This document shows positions 11,528-23,352 of a DNA stretch of 64,000 nucleotides, one piece after another (the first letter of the stretch is position 1; every line of letters begins with the position of its first letter). The translations under genes and the position numbers were made by a program. The DNA is taken from positions 248,001-312,000 of the forward strand of contig JASJFT010000010.1 in the NCBI GenBank assembly GCA_030770425.1, read 5' to 3'. Source of the DNA: Darksidea phi (lineage: Eukaryota; Ascomycota; Dothideomycetes; Pleosporales; Lentitheciaceae). The notes under the pieces are model-generated. The model was not told the origin of the DNA and did not search any database. It saw only the letters and a list, made by a program, of their open reading frames with translations.

Positions 11528-11923
11528 CGCGGGTGTCTACAGATAGGCCTTCGGGACAGCCTTCGGTTTCGCAAGCGCCGCCGGTAGGGGCACTTGGCAA
11601 GTCGATACTGGTCGTGGAGCGGTTACCCGTCAATAACTTAGTACCGCTACGATTACTAATGCGGTAGAGGGAGGGGTCAGCCAAATTATGAGTCATCATA
11701 CGGCTGTGGTCACGCTTGTCGTATGATATTCCAGAGGAGTAGGGGTGGCATTGGGAATGTCTTGTAGAGCATTACCCATCTACTTGTCTCTTCAATCGTT
11801 CACTTTGATATGCACAAGTCTAGCTGTGGGCTTACCACTTGAATAGATAGAGTTTGCACAAGGTTAGTTACAGATCCGGTTATGATTCTTGCAAGTCTCC
11901 ATCATGGGCCGCGGCTTTGCTCT
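11528..11923. other. Convergent 3' intergenic region
   Basis: The 3' flanks of the secreted-protein gene and YSA1 meet here. A frame starting at 11543 reads in-frame to about 11667 (DRPSGQPSVSQAPPVG and onward) and could be a last exon of the upstream gene. Otherwise nothing is recognisable. Confidence 0.4.
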
Positions 11924-12718
11924 TCATAGCTTCCACCTTTTAGCACACTCGATACCCTCGGCCAAGGTGCCTACCCTCGCGTCGATAGCATAGCCCTCCT
12001 TCTCCCAGTTTCTGCACTCCTCCCACAGATTTGACAAGGGGACAGAGAAAGTCTCTATGAATTCGTCGTCCTCAAGTGATGGTTGCGGATTCTGATTCTC
12101 TGGGAGTGAGAGGTCGACAGTAACGTGAACCATACGAAGATTGGTATTGCAGAAACCGGGATCTGAAAGGGTTCAATATCACTGGCCGGGGCCAGCACCA
12201 GCGGAAAAACATACCATTAAACATGATGGGGCTCACGCCAAAGCCTTCACTGACCACCTCGCCCACATAGCCCGTCTCCTCCTTGAGCTCCCTTACCGCG
12301 CAGATCTCGGCTGACTCCTTGGGGTCAATGAGACCGGCGGGGACTTCGATCACGGTAGCGTTGACTGGAGGGCGCCATTGCTTTTGGAGCAGGATCCGAG
12401 GAGATTCGTCTGGTTTGGACGGGTCTTGGAGGATGGCAACAACAGCGACACCATCGATGTCGGAACCCTTAGGGCGGGTGAGGCGCTCGGATGACTCCCA
12501 ATCCCGCTGCACGCCCTCAGAATCGAGGTAGGTGATCCTTGATACGTTTAGATTTAGCCGTCATGGCGGAAGAGGGGCGCGAGGTGTTTACTTGGTCAAC
12601 GTTGCCCATTTCGCATCTTTGTAGCTCTGTAGCACATCAGACTTGGCCGCCGAACATTCCACGGACGACGAACCAATGGCTCAACTTTGACGACCTTTGA
12701 CTTGTTCTCGGCGGGCAT
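11924..12718 (-). CDS. YSA1: ADP-ribose pyrophosphatase, Nudix family
   Basis: Four exons (12718..12674, 12626..12592, 12537..12215, 12162..11924) give 213 residues. The introns are 47, 54 and 52 bases, and the joins restore the expected run KVEPL-SYKDAKWATLTK-ITYLDSEGVQRDW. The Nudix box spans about residues 95-117 with the pattern G-x5-E-x7-REL-x-EE-x-G (GLIDPKE, VRELKEETGY), preceded by QKQWRPPVNATVIEVPAG, the YSA1 signature for ADP-ribose binding. The enzyme hydrolyses ADP-ribose to AMP and ribose 5-phosphate and limits free ADP-ribose and ROS signalling. Length matches the family (about 210-230 residues). Confidence 0.93.
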
Positions 12719-14717
12719 GGTGAGCTGAGGGGCAGTGTGGGGTGGACCGACACGTGCAGTGCAGTAGTATTGCCAAGAGCCACGCTTGCTCACGTGATAC
12801 TCTCTCACACCTCGTATGTTTCACGAGCAACCGAGGAGCAACACGCGAGTGAGTAGTCTCGCGCGATCGCATTTTTTTCTCTCCGGACGCGAGACGCGAG
12901 ACGCGAGACGCCAGAGCCGGCCTGGCTTGCATCCCGACCCTGCCTTCGCTTCGAGCAGCCCTATCTCCACCTCCTGTAACACGCCACGGTTGGCAGCTAA
13001 GCAAACTCCAGGAGAGCAGCCAAGGGAAGCGAGGTGTTTACTCGAGTCAGCCTCCGAAGGGCCCCAACCCCACGCCAATACAATGGCCCACCCAAAAACC
13101 GTCAAGGCACCGATGCGGGCAAACTCTTTTCTTTCCTTTTGCGCAACGGCGGTGGAAACGAAATTGTCCCCGGCAGAGGCTTGGGTTCCTTCTTTTGGAT
13201 CCGCGCACGCCCGTCTAAGACGTCGTTCAAGCACCTCGCCTGCTGTTTTTCACGCAGTTATTGCTGTACCGCACAGTTGAACCCCGGCCTTACGAGCGTC
13301 ATTCGTTGACTGTCAAGCTGTCGCAGCTGTCACCCCTGAAACCAGCAAGCGTGCGCTCCACAGCAGCTGTCTGCAGTTGCACTCGCATGCAGTGTGCCAC
13401 CTCGCGTCCTTTTCACATCGACTTCTTTGGGATCGGGCACTGACCTGCCTTTCCGAGTGAGGTACAGCGCAGAGTCGGCCAATATTGCGCATTGGTTCGA
13501 CGAGTCACCAATACCAAGGTGCGTGAGAGGGACAATGCCCGCTCCTCGCCTTTTGCCCAGCGTTACGCCACCAAACTGCGCCAAACGGAGCGCGCTCCTC
13601 TTTTTTTTTTAGCGTTTTTGTGCCTTGAGTCCGATGGATACCCGTGGGCTCCCCCTGCCAAGCCTTCGTGAAGTGGATGCGGTGGCGCTGAGTCTAGCAG
13701 CCGCTTTCCCTGTTCCTCATCCTCTGTTCTCGCGTTCAAGGTTCGAGGCTACGCCAATACAAGAGACGAGTCACGCCTGCTTCCGAGAGCCGCAGCACCC
13801 ATGTTCTGTTAGATAGATTGCCGATGCTTTCTCTCTGGCTTCGAAATGGTCGGTCACTTTAGCAACATACAAGTTCTGCAGAAGATACTCTTGATGAAGG
13901 GACTTCAAGGTTCGTGGCCTGCCTCTCAGTCTTCGTTGCAGTATACTGCTCTTGGTAGAAGCGCTAGCTAGCGTGTCGAGGCCTCGAAGCGTCGAAACCG
14001 CTGTGCTGGGCACGACACCGTCCGCAGGCATATCAAACACTCTCAGGCCAAACATGGTTAGTCACACCGAAGCAGTCTTCCACTCTGGGAAGTGTACTTT
14101 ATGGGGCCATGCTTGATTGGCTAATTGACCTCCCTCCACCGAAGGGGATCGAGAGTCAGCCCTCCGCTCCGCTTTTAGACTGTGAGGACCAGGACTGCCT
14201 AAAGCTAAACATGCCGACATCGAGACCGTCCGATCACGCCGGACCAGCCGTGGTCTGCGCGTCAGGCCGAAAACCTGCCTCTTGGCTAGGATTAGGTACC
14301 CCTTCACATCACTTCTGCATCCACTTATCCCTTGGTGTGCCTCTGCTCCAAAAGGACTTCGTTTAGTAGTGTCATAATCAGCCGTCCCTTCGTTTTGACG
14401 CCCGTTTCCGGGCTCGTCAGTCACTCTTTCATATTACAATCGCTTTGTTCCGCAGGGATCACTTCTGCCGACATATTTTGAAGCACACGCCAGGCTTTGC
14501 TTACAGGATCGTTACACTCCCTGAACCAATTTAGCCACTCTACGGTTGCTCTCCCGCTTTTGCCTCCGTTCAGCGTCTCCGAACGTCTTGTCTCAGAGTG
14601 CTGTATTTCGACCCGTTCTACTTCGTATAACGCAACACCGTATACCTTCGGGGCCAGGTGCTTCTCTTTTAAAGTCAGCGTTACAAGCTACCGCCTATAC
14701 AAAGCCATTTAATCGTA
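12719..14717. other. 2 kb intergenic region
   Basis: This lies between YSA1 and the downstream membrane-protein gene. It contains a 7-bp tandem repeat near 12886, a T10 run at 13601-13610 and several short frames without recognisable domains. The best of these is a 94-codon minus frame (14055..13771) that I cannot support as a gene. It probably holds two promoters and leaders. Confidence 0.45.
12886..12911. repeat. 7-bp tandem repeat
   Basis: Three and a half copies of GACGCGA in the YSA1 upstream region. Confidence 0.75.
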
Positions 14718-16209
14718 ATGGGGAGCTGGTTTGGAGATCTCGACTTGGCCTACAAATACACGTGAGTGTTCTCCATCGTAATGTTTACTAGATTGACACT
14801 GACGGACTTAGGATTGTCTTTGGTACACTTCTCGCCTTGACAATCGTCGCCGGGCTCATCAAAGTGTTCATCGACCGTAGAAAGTGAGTTGATCCCGCGT
14901 AGTTGATTTGCAGTGATATTAATCAGATTCAAGGTTGAAGAAGTTATCCAAACAAAAAGATGAGGAGAATACACCGAGAGAGGAGCAGACGGAGCTGAAC
15001 CGTCGCGAGAAGGATGAGGGTGATCTATTTGGCATTCGTGCGATTGAGGCAGGATATTTTGCAGGCATTCCGCAATCACGCCCGACATCACGGGCTGGAT
15101 CAATTGCTGGAGGTCCTACGATGAGTTCGAGCACTCTGGTCGGCGGCTTCAATTCGCCGAAAGCTCAACCCCAATCGATGGGTAGCAGCGTCACAAGTCT
15201 TCCGCTTGCCCATACACATGACCGCAACAGCGATTCCGGAACCTTGCCCACTCCTCCGCGAAGGACGTCTCCACCAGCGATCAAGCTGCGGCCTTCAGAG
15301 GCTGAACTCAGTGGAAGGATCAACCATAACGCTGCGGTCAATATGAGTTCGGACGTTGCTCAACACTCGCGGTCTCCCAGGTTCAGTGGATCTGATAGCG
15401 GTGAAAGCGACACCCCGACCCTCAAGTCGGAGCACTACTCCCCCGTCCCGCCACAAGTGCCAATGCAACATAATCTTCGTATATCAGTCGCATCGGTGGA
15501 CAGCATCCACAGATCGCACGCAGCGTCCGTCAACGATCCTTCTCCGCCGCACTCGCCGAACCGTAGTGGACCTCCTTCTCCACGCCACCGCCCCATATCC
15601 TACATACCTAGTATGCCAGAGAGAGCGTTGAGCAATGAATCTCAATCTCACATTCCAGCTGGTTACGAGCCAGAACAGTCAAGTAGGTAAATTTCCTTGG
15701 TGCGTCGAGAATCTAGCATTCAACAACAGACATTATGGACAACCCTGACTTTTCCTCAAGAGAAGATAATACCTGAACAACCCACTTCACGCACGATGCT
15801 CCTGCCTCAGACCTACCAGCCAGTCCACCGGCGCGACGCGAGCGACTCCAGTAGCATCTACAGCCAGAAGCAGAATAGCACGATGATGCCCAAACACGAG
15901 CGCACGACATCAACCAGCTCAGGGCACAATTTCTCCTTTCCCAGATCTTCACTACGCAACTGCGTTGGCGTGGCTACAAGCAAGGAGCCACCTCACCGTC
16001 CCGTCTCCAGCTCACTCCTTGCGCCACTTTCATCCGAGGACAAAATGAACGACCCTCGCTTCTCCGAATTCTACGATACTTACTTCCGCAACTCGCAGCT
16101 CAATGCCGGCCTAAAGTTAGATGCGCCGGCGGATAGCTTAAAGCAACCTACAATTGTGGAGGAGGTTCCTTCGTCGCCGCAACCTTCCAAGTCGGATCTG
16201 GCTACGTAA
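14718..16209 (+). CDS. Single-pass membrane protein, fungal orphan family
   Basis: Four exons (14718..14761, 14812..14883, 14934..15682, 15761..16209) give 437 residues. The first two introns are 50 bases each and the third 78, with branch CCCTGAC and acceptor CTCAAG. The N-terminus MGSWFGDLDLAYKYT leads into one hydrophobic helix (TIVFGTLLALTIVAGLI, residues 15-31), then a basic patch (KVFIDRRKLKKLSKQK) placing the C-terminus in the cytoplasm by the positive-inside rule. The remaining 390 residues are disordered and rich in Ser, Pro and His, with SP/TP motifs (SPPHSPNRSGPPSPRHRP) suited to phosphorylation, ending in a short ordered block (DPRFSEFYDTYFRNSQ). I do not recognise a named family. 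The third intron removes a multiple of three bases and contains a stop, so retention would truncate the protein. Confidence 0.65.
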
Positions 16210-16927
16210 TAAGGGCTTTTGATGCAGGACGTTGGAATTGGCTTCATGGCTTGACGGGCGTTTCCGTGCGGCTGTAGGGCGATCTTCGCTCGGGACTTTC
16301 GTGGTAGAATACGAGTGAGCGTGAGCACACGTTGCGCACGGTAATTGGCAGGATTGCACAGCGAACGGCGTTTAAGCTCGGTTTCATCAGCATGAGGATG
16401 GCTTGAACGATGATGCGGGGTGGCAGGACTCTTGACGCGTCAGGCATCCCATTAGAGCAGAGAGGACGACGACACGCGCCCGTCTTTCCTCATGTCTACT
16501 ACATTAACTGCTGCATACTGCATACTGCATACTGCATATCTATATTCGTAATTTTTATTTAGCGCGCGCCGCGTGTATAGTAACCATACATAAGATTCGC
16601 TCCATTCTCACGCGCATCCCAGATGATTTAATCGATCAACCGATGGTTCGAGACAGGCGGTGACGAGACATTTTAGATGTTTAAAATGACATTCACGTGT
16701 TGATGACCCCATCTGGGCACGGGCACTCGATTGGTGGACCCCTGGCAGAAAGAAGGCGGTGAGTGTAACCATTCGACATTCTTTAAGATCGCCACTCCTC
16801 GGTGGGAGATTGCGATGCTGTGTTGCAACATTGGAGGCTATGCTTGTACTGTCATTCACTGCTCTTGCCCTTGCGATTACTTAATTGGATTGCATCTTTC
16901 CGTCTATTGCTCCCACTGATTGCAACC
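16210..16927. promoter_or_regulatory. Intergenic region and ERG1 promoter
   Basis: Contains the 3' flank of the membrane-protein gene and the upstream region of ERG1. A 7-bp tandem repeat, GCATACT, occurs about four times at 16512-16538, followed by an AT-rich stretch. I could not identify a sterol-regulatory element with confidence. Confidence 0.4.
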
Positions 16928-18510
16928 ATGTCCGCCACAACGACCAGCACAACCACTGTCGAGCGCTCAAGCTCGTCGACGACTCTGCGCGCTCGCCCGA
17001 CGGCCAAGCCCAAAGGCACATTGGATACCGTGCTCACAACCGACTACCGCGAGCTCCGGCGGCGCGAGCACCATGAAGCCGACATCGTCATTGTCGGCGC
17101 GGGGATTGTGGGATGCGCCGCTGCTGTGGCGTTTGGGCAGCAAGGGAGGAGTGTAATCTTGCTGGAGAAGAGCCTGAAGGAGCCGGATCGGATCGTGGGC
17201 GAGTTGCTGCAGCCGGGGGGTGTCGAGGCGCTGGAGAAGTTGGGCTTGAGAGGTGCGTCTTCGGCGGATGTGGAGGTGGGCTCAGCGGCATACTAACCAT
17301 GGTAGACTGTCTCGAGGACATCGACGCAATACCATGTTACGGCTATCAAGTCAGCTACCACCGCGAACCCGTGCACATCCCTTACCCCGCAAACCTTACC
17401 GCCAGCTCCTCGCCCGATAAACTACCAGAAGGCCGCAGCTTTCACCACGGTCGCTTCGTATCAAAGCTACGAGCCGCGGCGCGGGCTACACCAAACGTCA
17501 CTGTCGTAGAAACCACGGTTAAAGACGTTGTAAAAGACGATTATACGGGGCAGATTCTAGGCGTAGAATCCAAGACAGTAGGGAAGCCCGACTACTACTT
17601 CGGCGCACTCACGTTGATAAGCGACGGCTACGCAAGCAAATGGCGGAAACAGTACCTTCCACACACACCAGAGATACGATCTAAATTCTTCGGTCTAGAG
17701 CTCATCGACGCCGAACTTCCCAGACCGAAGCACGGCCATGTGATTCTATCCGACGCGCCACCCATCCTCATCTATCAAATCGGGACCCACGAGACTAGGA
17801 TTCTGGTCGATATCCCCGAAAAGCTGCCTTCTGCATCCCCAGAGAACGGTGGTGTTAAAAACCATCTCCTCAACGTCGCGCTCCCCAACCTCCCTGAATG
17901 CGTACAGCCATCCTTCAAGAAAGCTATCGAAACCGGCAAGCTTCGGAGCATGCCAAACTCCTTCCTCCCCTCCTCGGTCCAGAAAACCCCTGGGTTGATA
18001 ATATTAGGTGATGCGATGAACATGCGACACCCCCTAACCGGTGGCGGCATGACTGTGGGGTTTAACGATGTGTTGCTCCTCTCTCAGCTCCTCTCGCCAG
18101 AGCAGGTACCAAATCTCGAAGTAACGTCGCGCGTCCTGAAACAGATCTCTCGCTTTCACTGGGCCCGCAAATCGTCCTCCTCCGTGATAAATATCCTCGC
18201 CATGGCGCTATATAGCCTCTTCGCCGCCGACGACAAACTCCTCACCGCCTTGCAGGCAGGCTGCTTCAGGTACTTTCAGCGAGGTGGGAAGTGTGTTAGC
18301 GAGCCCTGCGGTCTGCTTGCAGGCCTGATACGGCAACCCTGGGTACTTGTTAGTCACTTCTTCGCGGTAGCATTTTACGCCATTTGGGTGCGGATCACGG
18401 AAAGCCCGGTTTGGAAGCTGCCATATGTGCTGTTCGTGGAGAGTGTACTGATCATTTGGAAAGCTTGTATTGTCATTGGACCCTATTTATTGGCCGAAAT
18501 TAGGCGGTAG
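16928..18510 (+). CDS. ERG1: Squalene monooxygenase (squalene epoxidase)
   Basis: Two exons (16928..17252, 17306..18510) give 509 residues. The intron (53 bases) has donor GTGCGT, a perfect branch TACTAAC and acceptor GTAG. The FAD-binding Rossmann motif ADIVIVGAGIVGCAAAVAFG lies at about residues 51-70, followed by LLEKSLKEPDRIVGELLQPG. The second FAD motif is LIILGDAMNMRHPLTGGGM, and the middle DG motif reads LISDG. The C-terminus has two hydrophobic helices (WVLVSHFFAVAFYAIWV and VLFVESVLIIWKACIVI) that anchor the enzyme in the ER. It converts squalene to 2,3-oxidosqualene in ergosterol synthesis and is the allylamine (terbinafine) target. Length and motif order are normal for ascomycetes. 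Confidence 0.96.
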
Positions 18511-19046
18511 AAGTGGGATGGAAAGGAGGGGGAGGAGGATGTATATAGTTCATGGGTAGATGGCACGACGGATGTAGAGGTTCGTGAAGATGTTTATAAT
18601 CGCGGTACAAGGTAGACTCTTGATGAGGCGTACACCATAATACTAATACTTGACTTGGAACTCGACCGAGCTTATACATTGACTTTCCACGTCCGATGGT
18701 ATAGCATCGCAAAGGATAGCCCTTCAAGGTTGTAAGGATATGTTGTCACTTTTCTGTAAGAAGGGATCGTTGTATGTCATTCCATCTCTCGTGTGTGTCT
18801 CGGCCTCTAAATCACCCTGACCCATGTAATGCTGTTAGTCTAGGGGATAATGCATCTCAACTAATTATAAATATTATGCTGCGCCCGCACGCCTCCGAGT
18901 CACGTCGAGACAAAGCCCACAAGTATAAAAATGGACGCACAGACTCCACGCCACAGGTGGCTAGAGCGTGGCGCGAGCTTAGAGCTCAAACGCGAGCGCA
19001 ATTACACAACGGCATCTAATTCACCACCAATACGTCAGAAAATGCG
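18511..19046. other. Intergenic region between ERG1 and CEM1
   Basis: It holds the ERG1 3' flank and the CEM1 promoter. I see no coding sequence or repeat. Confidence 0.5.
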
Positions 19047-20681
19047 ATGCGAAAAGTAGTAGTAACTGGTCTAGGGCTAGTGACGCCCTTGGGAATAGGT
19101 GTCTAGGTCATCTCCAACAGCATCGAGCTAATTGCTAACCGGGTATAGGAGTCCGACAATCATGGAAACGCCTTCTGAATGGCCAATGCGGTATCGTCTC
19201 CATCAAAGAGAGGAGTCCCGAGTTTGCGGTTTTGCCGAGCCAGGTTGCCGCTGTGGTGCCTGAGGGCAAGAAGGAAGATGGGATGTGGAACGCGAAAGAG
19301 TGGTTGAGACCTGGCGTATGTGGCTGCCGGGTTTGAAAAGAGCATAGAGCTGATCTTTGACAGGACGAGCGTAGGATGGCACAATTTGCGCAGTATGCTA
19401 TGGTCGCATCAGAGGAGGCTTTGGATGACGCTGGATGGGCTCCGGAAAAGGAAGAAGATCTCGAAACTACAGTATGTGAGCGTGATCACGTCTACGTCTT
19501 TGCTGACAGACCGGCATATAGGGAGTGTACATGGGATCTGGCATTGGCAGCCTCGATGATGTCTATGATACCACGGTTGCTTATGAGAAAGGCGTACGTT
19601 GCATCAGCAAGAAGCGGCCGCTCGAGCTAACGTTTGTTAGGGCTACAAGAGGGTGTCGCCTCTTTTCGTCCCTCGGCTGTTGATCAACCTCGCAGCAGGC
19701 CATGTATCTATGCGATATGGGTTTAAAGTAAGTGGTTCTTCTACGTGAGACTAGCCAGAGCTCAGCATCGCAGGGACCGAACCACGCCGCAACAACAGCT
19801 TGCACAACAGGTGCACACAGCATTGGAGATGCCGCACGCCTCATTCAGTTTGGTGATGCAAACGTCATGGTTGCCGGCGGCGCAGAGTCTTGCATCCATC
19901 CTCTTGCCATATCTGGGTTCGCAAGAGCCAGGAGTTTAGCCACTGACTGGAATGATGCACCGATGCAGGCGAGTCGACCGTTCGACAGAGACAGAGCCGG
20001 CTTTGTCATCGGCGAGGGTGCTGGTGTCGTCGTGCTCGAGGTATGCTCAGTACCACACAGCCAGCATTGAAAGCTGCCATACTGACTACTCCAGGAACTC
20101 GAGCATGCGACAAAGCGAGGCGCGAGGATCTATGCCGAAGTTGCGGGCTACGGTCTCTCTAGTGACGCACACCATATGACGGCACCACGAGCAGACGGCC
20201 ACGGTCCCTACCTCGCCATGAAGCACGCTCTCCGACATGCAGGCCTCAAGCCCAGCTCCGTCGACTACATCAACGCACACGCAACTAGCACGTCTCTCGG
20301 CGATGCAGCCGAAAACCGAGCTATTAAAGATCTACTCCTCGGCGCAGACGGCAAGAGCAAAGCATCGGAGATCAACATCAGTAGCACCAAAGGGGCCATT
20401 GGGCATTTACTGGGCGCTGCAGGAAGTGTCGAAGCTGTCTATACGATCCTGGCCTTGTATAATGTAGGTGCAGTTGCTTTTTCCGTCGTTGTGTAGATGG
20501 CTGACGCAGCTAGAATACTCTCCCACCAACTCTCAATCTTTCCAATCCCGGCGACCCACGGGAAGAATTCAATTGCAACTACGTCGCCAACACGACGCAG
20601 CAAAAAGAAGTAAAGGTAGCCTTGTCCAATAGCTTTGGCTTCGGAGGCACGAACGCGTCGCTCTGTTTCAGCAAATTGTAG
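19047..20681 (+). CDS. CEM1: Mitochondrial 3-oxoacyl-[ACP] synthase (KAS II type)
   Basis: Eight exons: 19047..19098, 19149..19315, 19364..19471, 19522..19593, 19641..19727, 19774..20040, 20095..20463, 20514..20681 (429 residues). All seven introns are 46-54 bases with recognisable motifs. The product starts [19 protein letters not shown], the usual beta-ketoacyl synthase opening. The catalytic triad is visible: Cys172 in [16 protein letters not shown], His313 in [11 protein letters not shown] and His355 in [14 protein letters not shown], and it ends with [12 protein letters not shown]. The enzyme condenses malonyl-ACP with growing acyl-ACP in mitochondrial type II fatty-acid synthesis, which feeds lipoate formation. 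No classical cleavable presequence is obvious; as in other fungal homologues, the conserved start is at the extreme N-terminus. Confidence 0.94.
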
Positions 20682-21033
20682 TGTAGACAGCAGGTACTAC
20701 CCCTTCTACATCTGACAAAGTAACTCGAGTATGCATTGCTGTAGGATTGCTTCGTGCCACAGGAACATGAACAGATGTTGTAATGCAGCACCGTCATATG
20801 TCCATCATGGAGCTACCCCGCTAAAAGCCGAGAGATACACGCACCTTTTTAGCGCATCCCACTCTTCACCCACGACCAGGGTGGCCCGGAGAGGACGGGA
20901 AATGATATAAATCTGGGTGCCGCTCCACGCGCCGTTTCCCTTTCCATTACTCTCGGGCGTTTGATCTTGCTGCTAGCGTCGTTCCGCTCACTTACTATTC
21001 ACCAATCGCTTCTTAGATGCGAGCTTCATCACG
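20682..21033. promoter_or_regulatory. Promoter region of the nickel/cobalt permease gene
   Basis: Lies between CEM1 and the permease gene. A TATA-like GATATAAATC occurs at about 20905, roughly 130 bases before the ATG at 21034. Confidence 0.45.
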
Positions 21034-22446
21034 ATGACAGATAGCCGACCTTCCACTCATGGAAACGATGGTGACGAGATGGTCGAACACTCGCTGTTGA
21101 AGAATTGGTCAAACAAAGCTTCGAGGTACCACGCGCGAGTCCCATACCTCAGCAAGCTGCCTTTCCCGGCCATTGCGATCATTACCACCCTCATCTTCGT
21201 CAACCTCTTCGTCTGGGCAGCCGTGGGCATTGTTCTCGTACGTCCGTCTCCGCCGGCGATCGTCTGAACGCTAAAAAGAGTACAGCATTACCACACCCCT
21301 CTCATTTCAACTGCAATCCTCTCCTACACCCTTGGCCTGCGCCATGCACTCGATGCAGACCACATCTCAGCCATAGACCTGATGACGCGACGTCTTATAG
21401 CCGCAGGTCAGCGCCCCGTCACAGTGGGCATGTTCTTCTCACTTGGGCACTCTACTATTGTGATCATTACCTCGCTCGTGGTTGCTGGAACAGCGGCTGC
21501 GGTGTCCACCAAATTCGACAGCTTTTCGCGCGTTGGTGGCATCATTGGTACTTCCGTCTCGGCCACTTTCCTTCTGCTTCTCGGTATAATGAATCTGTAC
21601 ATTTTGTACAAGCTCATTGTTCAGATGAAGAAGATGATCGCTTCTGAGCCCGGGTCTGAGCATCAAGAGTTCAAACTACAGGGTGGTGGCTGCCTGTTTC
21701 CGATGCTCCAAAAATTGTTCAAGTTGATTGATCGACCCTGGAAGATGTACCCTCTCGGTGTGCTCTTTGGTCTCGGTTTCGATACTTCCTCCGAAATTGC
21801 GATTCTCGGTATCTCGTCGATACAAGCGACGAAGGGAACGAACATCTGGTTGATCCTGCTTTTTCCGTTGTTGTTCACGGCAGGCATGTGTCTGCTTGAT
21901 ACAACTGATGGGGCGCTCATGATGAGTCTGTATACAAGCACGCAGCTGGCGAGAGATCCGATTGCTATTTGCTATTATAGCATCGTGTTGACCATCATCA
22001 CCGTCATTGTGGCGACTGTCATTGGTGTTGTCCAGTTTCTGAATCTTGCGCTCAATGTTGCGGAGCCCGAGGGTAGGTTTTGGGATGGAGTGGAGAGATT
22101 GGGGGAGGGTTGGGATATTGTTGGTAAGCGTTCTATCCTCACGTCTCGCAAAAAATTGTCCTCACGTATAGTAGGGGGAGCCATTTGCGGCGCATTCGTC
22201 GTCCTCGGCGGCATCAGCGTTCTGTTATACAAACCATGGAGACGCCGCCTTGATAAAAGGCGGCTCCGAAATGCGAGCTTCGAGCCCCTACCTGCTCAAG
22301 GCGATGCAGAGCTAGAGAGTGAAACCCGACATGAAGAAGAGCCGAGAACTATGAAAACTAGGATAAAAACTATGAGCGTCAATGTGGAGCCTGTCGAAAC
22401 GACCGATGTAGCGGGACCAGCGGGACCGCCTGCAAACAGGAGGTGA
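21034..22446 (+). CDS. High-affinity nickel/cobalt permease (NiCoT family)
   Basis: Three exons (21034..21237, 21286..22123, 22172..22446) give 438 residues. Intron 1 is 48 bases (GTACGT to TACAG). The family signature GLRHALDADHISAID, whose His and Asp residues line the metal path in TM2, is intact, as are VGMFFSLGHSTIVI and LGFDTSSEIAILG. About eight transmembrane helices are visible. NiCoT proteins import Ni2+ and/or Co2+ across the plasma membrane; in fungi the main client is urease. The second proposed intron (22124..22171, GTAAGC to TATAG) is 48 bases with no in-frame stop, so retention would add 16 basic residues before the last helix; either form is possible. The C-terminal tail is charged and cytoplasmic. 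Confidence 0.93.
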
Positions 22447-23352
22447 AAGCACGTGCCTAGCTCAGATTGGAGCCACATCAACTGCAAAGAGGCACGGACT
22501 TTCCAAAGACGACGGCCGCGCCAGTGGACTCGTGTCATTCCAACTCCCGCTCCATAGAAATCAGTGGGACTGCGAACGTCTGTCAGACTATTACTTTTCA
22601 CATCACGCTATAACAGTGGACTAGTCCTCAATAAGACTGCCGAGCATTTCTCTTCCATCAGGAAATTGAAGACCTCGATAAGATACCAAACTTTAACGTC
22701 ATAGATCAATGCATCAAAGATTGACATTCAACAATGGATCAGAGCAATTTTTTTTTGGTTGGGATTTGCATAATGGGAGTCTCTTTTGTAACGTCCGCAC
22801 GAAATACAGTGGGATTTTATACACAGAAGAGATGTTATACCCATACGTTATACACGATAATAGAGCTACAGGGTTGTGTACAGTAAGATGTTCACGAACG
22901 ACAAGGTGATGTTTCGAGAACATGTACTTTATATGACGCCTGTTCGCAATCTCAGTCGAAAGGCTAGTAGGATCGTAAACGAGCGGGAGAAGGCAATGCC
23001 ACTGCACGTCTATTGTAAGTTAGGATGTAGACGTAACGATTCGCGAATGCGGCCGCGAAACACCATGTGTCGAAAGATGTAGAGTACATGGACGAATCAT
23101 AGACTTAAGCATCGAAGAAAGGAGAGGTTAAGCTGACATCCTGCAACTATGTTGTTGGGGAGTTCTTCATATGACGATTTGTAGTAGAAAAGGTGAGCAA
23201 TTACGAATCATGTCCGCAAACTACCTAAAATGAGAGAACTCTCCAGCACAGAACCGCACAAAGGCCATTTGAAGGACAGGACTCCAAAGATGACTCCCAA
23301 TGAATACCTGGTTAGGCCGTGTCCGTCTTAACCAGGTCTGTATATAGCACGT
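22447..23352. other. 0.9 kb intergenic region
   Basis: Convergent 3' flanks of the permease gene and the small secreted protein gene. It is relatively A/T-rich with no supported gene. Overlapping minus and plus frames near 22710-23080 lack recognisable features. Confidence 0.45.

Noticed and set aside
13480..13510. GGTTCGACGAGTC resembling a tRNA B box
   Set aside because: No matching A box or cloverleaf stems could be drawn around it.
13771..14055. 94-codon minus ORF starting MFGLRVFDMPADG
   Set aside because: Begins with ATG but shows no domain, no supporting splice sites and no conserved context.
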